A DNA stretch of 64,000 nucleotides from Sphingomonas panni (GTDB lineage Bacteria; Pseudomonadota; Alphaproteobacteria; Sphingomonadales; Sphingomonadaceae). Shown piece by piece: positions 18,707 through 28,105 of the stretch (position 1 is the stretch's first letter; each line of letters opens with the position of its first letter). Location: assembly GCF_022664435.1 (NCBI RefSeq), contig NZ_JAKREU010000002.1, forward strand, positions 62,001 through 126,000, in the 5' to 3' direction. A program made the translations under genes and the position numbers. The notes under the pieces are model-generated. The model saw only the letters and a program-made list of their open reading frames with translations. It did not search any database and was not told the origin of the DNA.

Positions 18707-20371
18707 CTACTTCCTGACCGGTATGGCTGCCAGATCGCGGTCGATCGTTGCCAGCAAGGCGTCGGTGAACTGGTCGGGCAGATAGGTCTGCAAGCCGTAC
18801 AACGTCGTGCCGCGCGCCATGTCTAGTTGCGGGTTCTTGAGGAATGCCGGGACATGGCGTTCCAGCACCGAACGGGCGGCGGGATTGTCGAACAGTTCGC
18901 CGATCGGCGTAGTCAGTGTTGTGTAGCGCCCCGATGTCTTTGCCGCTGCCAGCGCCTGCGACAGGCGGTCGATCTCTGCACCCCATGGATCGCGCGCGAC
19001 CACGATCTTGCCGCTGGCAGCAAAGTCGGCAAGCATGTCATTGGCGCGGGTGTAGCGCGACCACTGCGGCATCGTGCCGCCGTTCGGATCGCCGCGTTTG
19101 ACGAAGTTGGCGAGATAGCTGCTCATCGCCGCGCCTACGGCCTCGTCCTTCGCCGTCGTCTGCGCGCCATATTTGATACGGACATTGTCGAAGAAATAGG
19201 GGATGTCGGTCGCGTGCTGGGCACCGCCCTGCCCGACGGAATCGGCAACATAGGAAAAGCGATATTCCCAGACCGGCACGCCCTTGTCGGCGATCATCGC
19301 CGATGCCTCGCGTCCGCCCGCGATCATGAAGCCGCTCTTGCCGCCGATATCGGCGCTGGTCGCACCGATCATCATCGGCATCCGGGCGAAGCGGTCCTCT
19401 TCATATGCCTTGCGCACGTCGACCACGACCTTACCGTCGACGAACGGTCCGGAGTTGGTCGGCGGCGCACCGGCGCGTCCAGCCATCTGCGCCATGTTCA
19501 ACCCGTCGACCACATCCTCCGCCGGCAGCGCACGCAGCCGTTGCAATGCGTCGGGGGCGGCGGGATCGATCCCCTTGGTCCGGGCAAAGTTTCCGCCGAT
19601 CTTCTCGACATCTGCCAGCGTATTGCCGGTGAACGCCTTCGCATCGCCGCCCGACATCACCACGGCCTTGTCGAACAGCCCCTTCGCCTCGGGCGAGGTG
19701 ACGAGGGCATGAACCGAGATACCGCCGGCGCTTTCGCCGGAGATGGTCACGTTCGCCGGATCGCCGCCGAACGCCGCGATGTTGCGCTTCACCCACTGCA
19801 GCGCCGCGACCTGGTCCATGATCCCGTAATTACCCAGGCGCCCACCATCGGCATTCTGTGCGGTCAGTTGCGGAAGGGCGAAGGTGCCGAAGCGGCCGAC
19901 GCGGTAATTGAAGCTGACGAATACCACGCCCTTCCTCGCCATGTTCGCACCGGCATAGGTCGGCGGCGACGCCCCGCCGTTCACGAAGCCGCCGCCATAG
20001 ATCCACACCAGCACCGGCAGCTTGCCCCTGGCCCCCGCGGGCCGCCAGACATTGGCGTACAGGCAGTCCTCGGCCGGCGTGGTGCCGAGCGGCGCGGCAT
20101 CGCTCGGGAACGGCTTCTGCATGCAGTCCGGGCTGTAGCGGGTGGCGTCGCGGACCCCGGTCCACTCCGCCGCCGGTTGCGGCGCGCGCCAGCGCAACGG
20201 TCCGACCGGCGGCGCGGCGAAGGGAATGCCTTTCCAGCTCTCCACGCCCTCGACAGCTTCCCCTCGGACGCTACCGTTATCGGTGCGGATCGTCGGACCG
20301 GCAGACTGGGCGGCAGCGGGAATCGCTGGCAGCACCGTGGCGAGGAGAAGAGCTATGGTAACACGGTTCAT
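18707..20371 (-). CDS. Secreted type B carboxylesterase
   Basis: An alpha/beta-hydrolase of 554 residues with a Sec signal peptide (MNRVTIALLLATVLPA, cleaved near AAAQ). Family marks are GIPFAAPPVGPLRWRAP, EDCLYANVW, the oxyanion-hole segment WIYGGGFVNG and the nucleophile elbow ISGESAGG with Ser214. This is the layout of para-nitrobenzyl-esterase-like and acetylcholinesterase-like enzymes; the natural ester is unknown. The ATG at 20371 is preferred because AAGGG lies nine bases upstream, while the ATG three codons earlier lies directly against that site. It is monocistronic in appearance. Confidence 0.92.
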   Translation of the reverse strand: MNRVTIALLLATVLPAIPAAAQSAGPTIRTDNGSVRGEAVEGVESWKGIPFAAPPVGPLRWRAPQPAAEWTGVRDATRYSPDCMQKPFPSDAAPLGTTPAEDCLYANVWRPAGARGKLPVLVWIYGGGFVNGGASPPTYAGANMARKGVVFVSFNYRVGRFGTFALPQLTAQNADGGRLGNYGIMDQVAALQWVKRNIAAFGGDPANVTISGESAGGISVHALVTSPEAKGLFDKAVVMSGGDAKAFTGNTLADVEKIGGNFARTKGIDPAAPDALQRLRALPAEDVVDGLNMAQMAGRAGAPPTNSGPFVDGKVVVDVRKAYEEDRFARMPMMIGATSADIGGKSGFMIAGGREASAMIADKGVPVWEYRFSYVADSVGQGGAQHATDIPYFFDNVRIKYGAQTTAKDEAVGAAMSSYLANFVKRGDPNGGTMPQWSRYTRANDMLADFAASGKIVVARDPWGAEIDRLSQALAAAKTSGRYTTLTTPIGELFDNPAARSVLERHVPAFLKNPQLDMARGTTLYGLQTYLPDQFTDALLATIDRDLAAIPVRK

Positions 20372-20684
20372 CGGCGTCATCCCTTGCGGAAGCGAAGCTG
20401 GCAGATGGAGCGATGCCAAGCGTAATCGGAGGTTGCGGCAGGCGGGCGCAGATTGAAAGCGTTTACCGCATGATTTGATGTTGTCGCCCCTGCGTCGTAT
20501 CTCCCGATAAAATCACAGCTTTATGACGAGTGTCCATGCCAGGATCCAATCGTCCCGGACTCAGGGATCGGAAAGCGTGGCACGCTTGTGACTGACACCC
20601 CTCAGCATTTCATTCAGGAGAGCGGACGGGTAGTGTGCGAAGAGCAAACGCTCGATCGTCCCACTGCCCGTCCGGCAAGTCCGT
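20372..20684. other. Intergenic region upstream of the carboxylesterase
   Basis: About 310 bases without a gene. It includes a 15-base palindrome at 20573-20587 (arms AAGCGTG and CACGCTT with one central base), which could be an operator for the esterase or an end structure for the peptidase transcript. Confidence 0.45.
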
Positions 20685-22874
20685 TCAGCCGCCCGCTTTC
20701 CCCTGTGCCGGACCATCAGCTTCGATCCGCGAACCATCGGCATTGAGGCCGAGGTCCTTCAATAGCGGACCGACCTGCGGATCGCTGCCGTTGAAGTTGC
20801 GGAACATCGGCGCGTAATCCTCGGTATGTCCCTTCGACAGGATCATGTTGCGGAAGCGCTGGCCGTTGGCGCGCGTCATGCCGCCATGTTGTTCGAACCA
20901 GTTGAATGCATTGGCGCTCAGCATCTTGGTCCAGCTATAGGCGTAATAGCCCGCCGAATACCCATTGCCCCAGATGTGCAGGAAATAGGTCGAGCGATAG
21001 CGCGGCGGTACGTCGGAGACATCGAGGCCGGTCGCGGCGAGCGCCTGTGCTTCGAACGCGTCGGGGTTCTGCTTCCCCTGCGCGGCGGTCAGCGAATGCC
21101 AGCTCATGTCCATTTCGGCCGCGGCCAGCGCCTCACCGAATGAATAGCCCGAATTGAACGTGCCGGCGCGCTTGATCTTGTCGACCAGCGACTGCGGGAT
21201 CGTCTGTCCGGTGCGGTAATTCACCGCGTAATGCGGCAGCACCTTGGGATCGAGCGCCCAATGTTCGTTGAATTGCGACGGAAATTCGACGAAATCGCGG
21301 GCGGTGTTGGTACCCGACACGCTCGGATAGGTCTGGTTGGCGAACAGACCGTGCAATGCGTGGCCGAATTCGTGGAACATCGTCGTGACGTCGTCGAAGC
21401 TGATAAGCGCGGGCTGCCCCGCCGCCGGCTTGGTAAAGTTGGCGACGTTGTAGATGACCGGCTTGGTGCCCAGCAGCTTCGACTGGTTGACGAAGTTCGA
21501 CATCCACGCGCCGCCATTCTTGTTGTCGCGCTTCCAGAAGTCGAAATACATCAGGCCGACGGGCGTGCCGTCCGCCTCATCGACCTCATAGACCATGACG
21601 TCGGGGTGATAGACCGGAATATCGGTACGGCGCCTGAACGTCACACCATATAGCTGGTTGGCGGCGTAGAAGACACCGTCGGTCAGCACCTTGTTGATTT
21701 CGAAATAGGGCTTCAGCTCGTCCTGGTTCAGGTCGTATTTCGCCTTGCGGACCTGCTCGGAATAGAAATCCCAGTCCCACGGCTTCAGCTCGAACGTCCC
21801 GCCGGTCGCCTTGATCTGCGCCTGCAGTTCCGCGGCTTCGCGGCGTTGTTCGGCGGCGACCGGGGTGCCGAGCTGCTGCATGAAGCCGAGCGCCGTCTTG
21901 GGCTTCTTCGCCATCTGGTCCTGCAACACATAATCCGCCCAGGTCGCAAAGCCGAGTAGCTTCGCCTTTTGCGCGCGCAGCAGCGCGATGTCGGCGATGG
22001 TCGCGCGCGTGTCGTTGGCATCCCCCTTCGCCGCGCGTGTCCAGCTCGCATTGAACAGCGCCTCGCGTGTCGCGCGGTCCTTCAGGGTCGCCAGTTCCGG
22101 TTGCTGCGTGGTGTTCTGCAGCGTCAGCACATATTTGCCGGCAAGCCCGCGATCTTTGGCGGCAACTGCGGCGGCGGCGATCTCGGCGTCCGACAGCCCG
22201 GCGAGCTTCGCCTTGTCGTCGATCACCAATGCCCCGGCCTTCGCAGCGCCGAGCAGCTTTTGCTGGAATGCGGTCTCCAGCGTGGAGAGCTGGCTGTTGT
22301 AGCGGCTCAACATCGCCTTGTCGGCGGGGGACAGCCGCGCGCCGGCGCGCACCATGCCCTCATAGGTCAGCGTCAGCACCTGCAACTGTTCGGCGTCGAG
22401 CCGGAGGGTCTGGCGCTGGTCGTACAGCGTCTTGACGCGTGCGAAGAGTGCGGGGTCGAGGTTGATCGCATCCTGGTGGGCTGCGAAAATGGGTGCGAGA
22501 TCGGCTTGCGTCTGTTGCAGGGTGTCGTCGGTGTTCGCGCCGACTACCCCCGAGAAGGCCAGGCTAGCCCGTTCGAGCAGTCGCCCCGAACGCTCCATCG
22601 CAGCGATCGTATTCTCGAACGTCGGCGCGCTGCGTGCCCGGGTGATGGCGTTGATCTCGGCCCGTTGCGCGGCCATCCCGGCGAGCAGCGCGGGCTTGTA
22701 GTCGCTGCTCTTGATCCGGTCGAACGGCGGTGCCTGAAGCGGCAAGGTACTGGCTTGCGCAAATGGGTTGGACGCGGGAAGCGGCGTCGCCGTCTTGGCA
22801 GCGGGTATCGGCCCTTGGGCGAGTACGCTGGACGACATCAGAAGAAGGATGGCAGCGGAGGCGAGATGACGCAT
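20685..22874 (-). CDS. dcp: M3-family peptidyl-dipeptidase
   Basis: A zinc metallopeptidase of about 729 residues that removes dipeptides from the C-terminus of peptides. The zinc motif is FHEFGHALHGLF, followed at the usual distance by the third-ligand region RDFVEFPSQFNEHW. The C-terminal M3 sequence HIWGNGYSAGYYAYSWTKML is present. Length and motifs agree with Dcp. The N-terminus (MRHLASAAILLLMSSSVLAQ) is a signal peptide, so the enzyme is periplasmic or lipid-associated, as in other sphingomonads. Start choice is uncertain: ATG at 22874 has GGGA seven bases upstream; ATG at 22886 is possible. Confidence 0.93.
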   Translation of the reverse strand: MRHLASAAILLLMSSSVLAQGPIPAAKTATPLPASNPFAQASTLPLQAPPFDRIKSSDYKPALLAGMAAQRAEINAITRARSAPTFENTIAAMERSGRLLERASLAFSGVVGANTDDTLQQTQADLAPIFAAHQDAINLDPALFARVKTLYDQRQTLRLDAEQLQVLTLTYEGMVRAGARLSPADKAMLSRYNSQLSTLETAFQQKLLGAAKAGALVIDDKAKLAGLSDAEIAAAAVAAKDRGLAGKYVLTLQNTTQQPELATLKDRATREALFNASWTRAAKGDANDTRATIADIALLRAQKAKLLGFATWADYVLQDQMAKKPKTALGFMQQLGTPVAAEQRREAAELQAQIKATGGTFELKPWDWDFYSEQVRKAKYDLNQDELKPYFEINKVLTDGVFYAANQLYGVTFRRRTDIPVYHPDVMVYEVDEADGTPVGLMYFDFWKRDNKNGGAWMSNFVNQSKLLGTKPVIYNVANFTKPAAGQPALISFDDVTTMFHEFGHALHGLFANQTYPSVSGTNTARDFVEFPSQFNEHWALDPKVLPHYAVNYRTGQTIPQSLVDKIKRAGTFNSGYSFGEALAAAEMDMSWHSLTAAQGKQNPDAFEAQALAATGLDVSDVPPRYRSTYFLHIWGNGYSAGYYAYSWTKMLSANAFNWFEQHGGMTRANGQRFRNMILSKGHTEDYAPMFRNFNGSDPQVGPLLKDLGLNADGSRIEADGPAQGKAGG

Positions 22875-23100
22875 CGATAATCCCATCAAACGAGGTTGGC
22901 GCTTGGTTTGCACCCGCCCCGCCGACCGATCAATGGGCCGATGCGCTTCCGGCGACAGGATGCGGCATCATACCGCAATCTCCACCCTACCCGGACGAAA
23001 GGTAACAAGGGCTGCGCAACAAATCTGCGGCGTTCAACGAGTTACCGCGAACCATGGCGCCATCCGGCGCGTTAGGGCCGCTTACCAGCGAAGGAAGCCT

Positions 23101-23958
23101 GTGCCCCATTACCTGATCGCCCAGAGCGAACTGCCCGAAGAGCGCGAGGCCCGGCGCGAGCGGGCCGGCAAGAGTTCGGGCGAAACCTATGCTGCGACGC
23201 TCGAACAGATGCAGCCGAATGTCCGCACGACGATCATTTCGCCTGCGGATGCGGGGGATGCAATACCGGCGACGGAATGGCTCGATCAATTCGACGCGGT
23301 GTTCCTGACCGGTTCGCCGATGCATGTTTATGACGACACTCCCGAGGTTCGGCGGCAGCTCCATTTCATGCAGCAGGTTTTCGACGTCGGAATTCCGTCG
23401 TTCGGCTCCTGCGCAGGCTTGCAGATCGCGACGGCTGCAGCGGGCGGCACCGTACGCAAGATGCCGGAGCGGATGGAGGCCGGCATTGCGCGCCGGATCA
23501 CGGCGACGCCGGAAGGTTCCGGCCACCCCCTGCTTAGCGGACGTCCAGCCAGTTGGGATGCCCCGGCAATCCATGGCGACGAGGTGTACGAACTGCCGCC
23601 CGGCGCCACCCGGCTCGCCGGCAACGCAGCAACGGTTGTGCAGGCCGCCGAAATCCGCTGTCGGCGCGGAGTCTTCTGGGGCGTCCAATATCATCCCGAA
23701 CTCGCGCTGCGGGAAATCGCAATCGCCCTGCGTGCCCAGAAGGAAGAGTTGGTCGACGGCGGTTTGGCGCGAACGACGCAGGATGTGGACCTTCGCGCCG
23801 GAGAGATCGATGCGTTGCACGACGATCCCGATTGTCGCGCACTACGCTGGCGCTTGGGTGTCGATGGCGAGTTTGCCGAAGAGGCATTGCGGCGGCGCGA
23901 GATCGGCAATTTTCTGGCGGCACTACCCGACCTCCGGCAGGCGGTGATGCGGGGCTGA
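23101..23958 (+). CDS. Class I glutamine amidotransferase domain protein
   Basis: A 285-residue GMP-synthase-like amidotransferase. GTG at 23101 has AAGGAAG five bases upstream and gives a sensible N-terminus (PHYLIAQSELPEE). The catalytic triad is visible: nucleophile FGSCAGLQ and QYHPE for His and Glu. VFLTGSPMHVYDD corresponds to the oxyanion strand. About 70 residues after the amidotransferase fold form a helical C-terminal extension. Enzymes of this stand-alone type hydrolyse gamma-glutamyl amides or donate ammonia; no partner synthetase is adjacent, so the role is open. Confidence 0.88.
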   Translation: MPHYLIAQSELPEEREARRERAGKSSGETYAATLEQMQPNVRTTIISPADAGDAIPATEWLDQFDAVFLTGSPMHVYDDTPEVRRQLHFMQQVFDVGIPSFGSCAGLQIATAAAGGTVRKMPERMEAGIARRITATPEGSGHPLLSGRPASWDAPAIHGDEVYELPPGATRLAGNAATVVQAAEIRCRRGVFWGVQYHPELALREIAIALRAQKEELVDGGLARTTQDVDLRAGEIDALHDDPDCRALRWRLGVDGEFAEEALRRREIGNFLAALPDLRQAVMRG

Positions 23959-24144
23959 TTGGAGAATGGTCATCCCGACCGCCGGGCCGGCGGCGGGTCG
24001 AGCGCTGCGGACGAATGGGTACCGGAGCAACCGGACGGAGCCGTTCATGCAGTTTGTCCGTTGTGGCGGCATGTCGCCCCCAGCATTAAGACCAGTTCGG
24101 CCTCCTGCCGCGCCTGATCCATTCGACCACCGGACCTCGCACTG

Positions 24145-25407
24145 ATGCGGCAGTGGCAATGGGCCATACGTCTCCTCACACGCCAGATGTGGTTCCGCGC
24201 CGCCCTGTTCTGCGTCTTCGGCATCGTCCTGGCACTTGCCAGCGCGCTGGTAGGACACAGTATTTCCTATAGCTTCGCAGCGAAGGTGGGTTCCAAATCG
24301 GTCGACGGGATCCTCAGCCTGCTGGCCTCCTCGATGCTTGCCGTGACCACCTTCTCGCTGACTGCCATGGTGCAGGCCTATTCGGGTGCGACCAGCAGCA
24401 TTACCCCACGCGCCGTGCAACTGCTGATCGACGACAGCACGTCGCAGAATGCGTTGGCGACCTTTCTAGGCAGTTTTCTGTTCGCGATCGTCGGTATCGT
24501 GGCGCTGTCGACGGGCATCTACGGCAGTACCGGCCGCGTTCTTCTGTACGCCGGGACGATCGTCGTGATCCTGTTCATCGTCGTGACGTTCCTGCGCTGG
24601 ATACAGCATATCGCGCGCTTCGGCCGCGTGTCGGATACGATCGACCGGGTCGAGCGTGCCGCTACCGAAGCGGTTCGAACGATGACGCAGCGCGTCCGGT
24701 TCGATGGCGGCTGCCCACAGACGATACCGTCGGAAGCATCGATCCTGTACCACGATGCGATCGGGCGTATCGCGCATGTTGACTTGGCGAGGATCGGGGA
24801 GATCGCCGCAACGGTCGACACGGACATCCACCTGGTCAGCCTTCCCGGTCATCTGGCTGATCCCGCCAAGCCGCTCCTGTGGACGCGGGCCGGCCTCGAC
24901 TACCATCAGATAGCGCTGTTGCGCAAGGCATTCACGATCGAGCACCAGCGCAGCTTCGATCACGATCCGCGTTTCGGTCTTGTCGTGCTGGGAGAAATTG
25001 CCGCTCGTGCCCTGTCTCCGGCGGTCAACGACCCCGGCACCGCCATCGCGGTGATCGAGGCGGGAACGCGCGTACTCGCGTCCGTCCTGCGTCATCAGCC
25101 CGAACCGGATCGGGGTCCGCCGCCACACGTCATCGTACCGCCCGTGGCGTTCTCCGACATGATCGAAGACTTGTACAGGCCGATTGCGCGCGATGGCGCG
25201 GCCACCATCGAGGTCGGCCTGCGCCTGCAAAAGGCCTTGGCAGCGCTGGTCGTCATCGACGAGAAGGCCAAGACCGATTGCCGGCGGCAGGCACGGGATG
25301 CGCTGGATCGGGCGGAGCAGGCGCTGTCGAGCGAGCGCGACGGCACGACGCTGGCGCAGCTCCACCACCGCTTATGGACGAGCAGTCCGCCGCCCGGTGA
25401 GGAATAG
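24145..25407 (+). CDS. DUF2254 family membrane protein
   Basis: A 420-residue protein of the DUF2254 family, function unknown. The first 150 residues contain four hydrophobic helices (for example FCVFGIVLALASALVG and LYAGTIVVILFIVVTFLRWI), separated by the conserved VTTFSLTAMVQAYSGATSSITPR-type segment (the part SGATSSITPRAVQ is diagnostic). The remainder is a soluble domain rich in charged residues, with EIAARALSPAVNDPGTA, also typical. It is followed after about 70 bases by the BCCT transporter on the same strand. Confidence 0.85.
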   Translation: MRQWQWAIRLLTRQMWFRAALFCVFGIVLALASALVGHSISYSFAAKVGSKSVDGILSLLASSMLAVTTFSLTAMVQAYSGATSSITPRAVQLLIDDSTSQNALATFLGSFLFAIVGIVALSTGIYGSTGRVLLYAGTIVVILFIVVTFLRWIQHIARFGRVSDTIDRVERAATEAVRTMTQRVRFDGGCPQTIPSEASILYHDAIGRIAHVDLARIGEIAATVDTDIHLVSLPGHLADPAKPLLWTRAGLDYHQIALLRKAFTIEHQRSFDHDPRFGLVVLGEIAARALSPAVNDPGTAIAVIEAGTRVLASVLRHQPEPDRGPPPHVIVPPVAFSDMIEDLYRPIARDGAATIEVGLRLQKALAALVVIDEKAKTDCRRQARDALDRAEQALSSERDGTTLAQLHHRLWTSSPPPGEE

Positions 25408-25480
25408 ATGCCTTCCGACCGGCCGCATTCCCTACCCGATGCGGCTTCGCCATCGAACCTGACCAGTGTTATCCTTCCCT

Positions 25481-27427
25481 ATGACCAACAGTAAGATCAA
25501 TCCGAACGTATTCTGGGGGGCATCTGCGATCATCGCCGCCCTGCTGGCGACGACGCTGGCGATGCCCGGTACGGCGGACGTGGCGTTCAAGGCAGCGCAA
25601 AGCTGGGCGATCGACACGTTCGGCTGGTTCTACATATCGGCGGTGGCGGTGTTTCTCGTCGTCGTACTGACGCTGGGCTTTGGCCCCGCGGGCAGGCTGA
25701 AGCTGGGGCCGGACGATGCCGAGCCGGACTTCCCCTATCTGTCGTGGCTGGCGATGCTGTTCGCCGCCGGTATGGGCATCGGCCTGATGTATTTCGCCGT
25801 GGCCGAACCGATCCAGCATTATATCTCACCGCCCGAAGCGCCCAGCGGCACGATCCTGGCCGCGCGCGAGGCGATGGCGATCACCTTCCACCATTACGGC
25901 GTTCATGCCTGGGCGATCTATGCGCTTGTCGGGATGAGCCTTGCCTATTTCACCTATCGCAAGGACATGCCGCTGACCCTGCGGTCGGGCCTGTCGCCGA
26001 TCCTGGGCAAGCGGATCAACGGCCCGCTGGGCGATGCGATCGACATCTTCGCGGTGTGCGGGACGGTGTTCGGCGTCTCCACGTCGCTGGGGTTCGGCGT
26101 CTCACAGATGACTGCCGGGCTGGCCTATGAATATGGATTGCCGGACACGATCACGGTGAAGATCATCGTCATCGTGCTGGTGATGGGCGCGGCTACGCTT
26201 TCGGTGCTGAGCGGCGCGGATCGCGGAATTCGTCGCCTGTCCGAACTCAACCTGACGGTCGCCATCCTGCTGATGCTCTTCGTGATGGCCGTCGGACCGA
26301 CGCTGTTCCTGTTGCGCGCGCTGGTGCAGAATTTCGGTCTGTATCTCGACCATTTCGTCATGCGGACGTTCACCCTATACGCCTATGAGCCGCGCGCGTG
26401 GATGGCGGACTGGACCTTGTTCTACTGGGCATGGTGGATCGCATGGTCGCCGTTCGTCGGCATGTTCATCGCGCGCATCTCGCGCGGGCGGACGATCCGC
26501 GAATTCGTGATCGGCGTGCTATTCGTGCCGACCGCCTTCACCTTTCTGTGGATGACGGTGTTCGGCAATACCGCCATCGCGCTGGATCTGGGACCGGCCG
26601 CCGGCGGGATCGCGGATGCGGTGCAGGCGAACCTGTCCACCGCACTGTTCAAGTTCCTCGAATATCTTCCCGCCGCCGGCGTCACGTCGACCCTCGCCAT
26701 CGCACTCGTCGCCATCTTCTTCATCACGTCGGCTGATTCCGGTGCGCTGGTCATCGACACTCTCGCCTCCGGCGGGGCGGAGGAAACGCCGCGGTGGCAG
26801 CGTATGTACTGGTGCGTGCTGCTGGGCGTTACCGCGACCTTGCTGCTGGTGGCGGGCGGTCTCGGCGCGTTGCAGTCGGCGACGTTGCTCGCCGCCCTGC
26901 CCTTCTGCTTCATCATGTTGCTGCTCGCGGTCGGGCTGATCCGCCAGACCAATGCCGACCTCGCCGGCGTCACGTTGCCGGGGGACGCACCCTCGGTCGC
27001 AGAACGGATCAAGCGCCTGCTCGTCCCGGCACGCCGGGCCGATATCGTGCGGCAGATCAAGCGAAACGGGGAACCGGCACTACAGTCGGTACGCGAGGCG
27101 ATGGAGAAGGAAGGCTGGTCGGCGATCGCGCTGGACCGCCGCGACGATATCGTCGAACTCACCTTTACCGCAGCCGACGGTCGCACGTTCGTCTATCGCC
27201 TGACGCCGCGATCCCGCCCGCTGGCAGCCTTTACCGCGCTCGACGCGCCGGAGGGTCGCCGCAGCCTGACATGGCTGCTGGCCGCACAAACGAATGGGGA
27301 AACAGGCTTTCGCGACCTGTCCGGCTTCACGGTCGACCAGATCGCCAATGACGTCCTGAGCCAGCTGGAGCGCTGGCGCCTTACGGATAGCGTCAAGCGC
27401 CCGGTGGCCGATACCAAATCGCCATGA
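25481..27427 (+). CDS. BCCT-family transporter (choline/betaine type)
   Basis: A 648-residue Na+- or H+-coupled transporter of quaternary ammonium compounds. Twelve hydrophobic helices span about residues 10-500. Family segments are FAAGMGIGLMYFAVAEP (glycine-rich substrate helix), GVSTSLGFGVSQM, and the aromatic helix TLFYWAWWIAWSPFVGMFIARISRGRT (key part WAWWIAWSPF). The C-terminal 150 residues form a soluble domain like that of BetT, which in other bacteria senses osmotic state. Choline, betaine or carnitine are all possible. The start is the first ATG; no clear ribosome site was seen. No betaine-synthesis gene is nearby. Confidence 0.92.
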   Translation: MTNSKINPNVFWGASAIIAALLATTLAMPGTADVAFKAAQSWAIDTFGWFYISAVAVFLVVVLTLGFGPAGRLKLGPDDAEPDFPYLSWLAMLFAAGMGIGLMYFAVAEPIQHYISPPEAPSGTILAAREAMAITFHHYGVHAWAIYALVGMSLAYFTYRKDMPLTLRSGLSPILGKRINGPLGDAIDIFAVCGTVFGVSTSLGFGVSQMTAGLAYEYGLPDTITVKIIVIVLVMGAATLSVLSGADRGIRRLSELNLTVAILLMLFVMAVGPTLFLLRALVQNFGLYLDHFVMRTFTLYAYEPRAWMADWTLFYWAWWIAWSPFVGMFIARISRGRTIREFVIGVLFVPTAFTFLWMTVFGNTAIALDLGPAAGGIADAVQANLSTALFKFLEYLPAAGVTSTLAIALVAIFFITSADSGALVIDTLASGGAEETPRWQRMYWCVLLGVTATLLLVAGGLGALQSATLLAALPFCFIMLLLAVGLIRQTNADLAGVTLPGDAPSVAERIKRLLVPARRADIVRQIKRNGEPALQSVREAMEKEGWSAIALDRRDDIVELTFTAADGRTFVYRLTPRSRPLAAFTALDAPEGRRSLTWLLAAQTNGETGFRDLSGFTVDQIANDVLSQLERWRLTDSVKRPVADTKSP

Positions 27428-27472
27428 GGAACGCGGGAGACGTTACGGACCGGGACGTACCATAGGATCGAC

Positions 27473-28105
27473 CTAGGCCGGGCGCTCCTGCTCCATAAGT
27501 GCAGTCGGACCAATATCGGCGGTCAATGCAATGCGCAGTACATCGGCGAAGCTGTCAGCATGGAGCTTGGCCATGATGTGCGCGCGATGTGCCTCCACCG
27601 TGCGGGCCGAAATGCCGAGCGATCGGGCGATTGCCTTGTTCGACAGGCCGTGGACCAGCGCGTCCAACACCTGCCGTTCCCGCTCGCTCAGCGTGCCGAG
27701 CAGCTGCGTTGCGCGTCGGGCACGGTTGGTTCTGTCGAACTGCCGAAAGGCGTTGTCGACCGCCTCGATCAGTCGAGCGCCGTAGAAAGGCTTCTCGATA
27801 AAATCGACCGCCCCGTTCTGCATCGCCTCCACGGCGACCCGAACCTCACCATGGCCGGTGAGGAAGATGACCGGCCAGTCGAACGCTTCTTCGTTCAGGC
27901 GGCGTTGCACTTCCAGCCCGTCCAGCTCGTGCATCCGAATGTCGAGCATCAGGCAACCCGGCGTCGCGTCCGCGCGTCCGGCCAGGAACGTCGCACCCGA
28001 GGGGTAGGAGACGACATCGACGTCATAGGTCGAAAGGAGGAACGCCACCGACTGACGAACCGCCTCGTCATCATCGACCAGATGGATGGTCCGCCGCTCG
28101 GTCAC
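27473..28105 (-). CDS. fixJ: FixJ-type response regulator
   Basis: A 210-residue regulator with an N-terminal receiver (acidic pair DDD at residues 11-13, phosphoacceptor Asp55 in LMLDIRM, conserved FLTGHG and the Lys in FIEKPF) and a C-terminal LuxR helix-turn-helix (LSERERQVLDALVHGLSNKAIARSLGIS, key part SNKAIARSLGISARTVE). This is the FixJ/NarL layout. Its start overlaps the stop of the kinase gene by four bases (ATGA), so the pair is co-translated. FixJ normally activates fixK and respiratory genes when oxygen is low; no fixK lies in the window. It converges on the BCCT gene. Confidence 0.92.
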   Translation of the reverse strand: MTERRTIHLVDDDEAVRQSVAFLLSTYDVDVVSYPSGATFLAGRADATPGCLMLDIRMHELDGLEVQRRLNEEAFDWPVIFLTGHGEVRVAVEAMQNGAVDFIEKPFYGARLIEAVDNAFRQFDRTNRARRATQLLGTLSERERQVLDALVHGLSNKAIARSLGISARTVEAHRAHIMAKLHADSFADVLRIALTADIGPTALMEQERPA

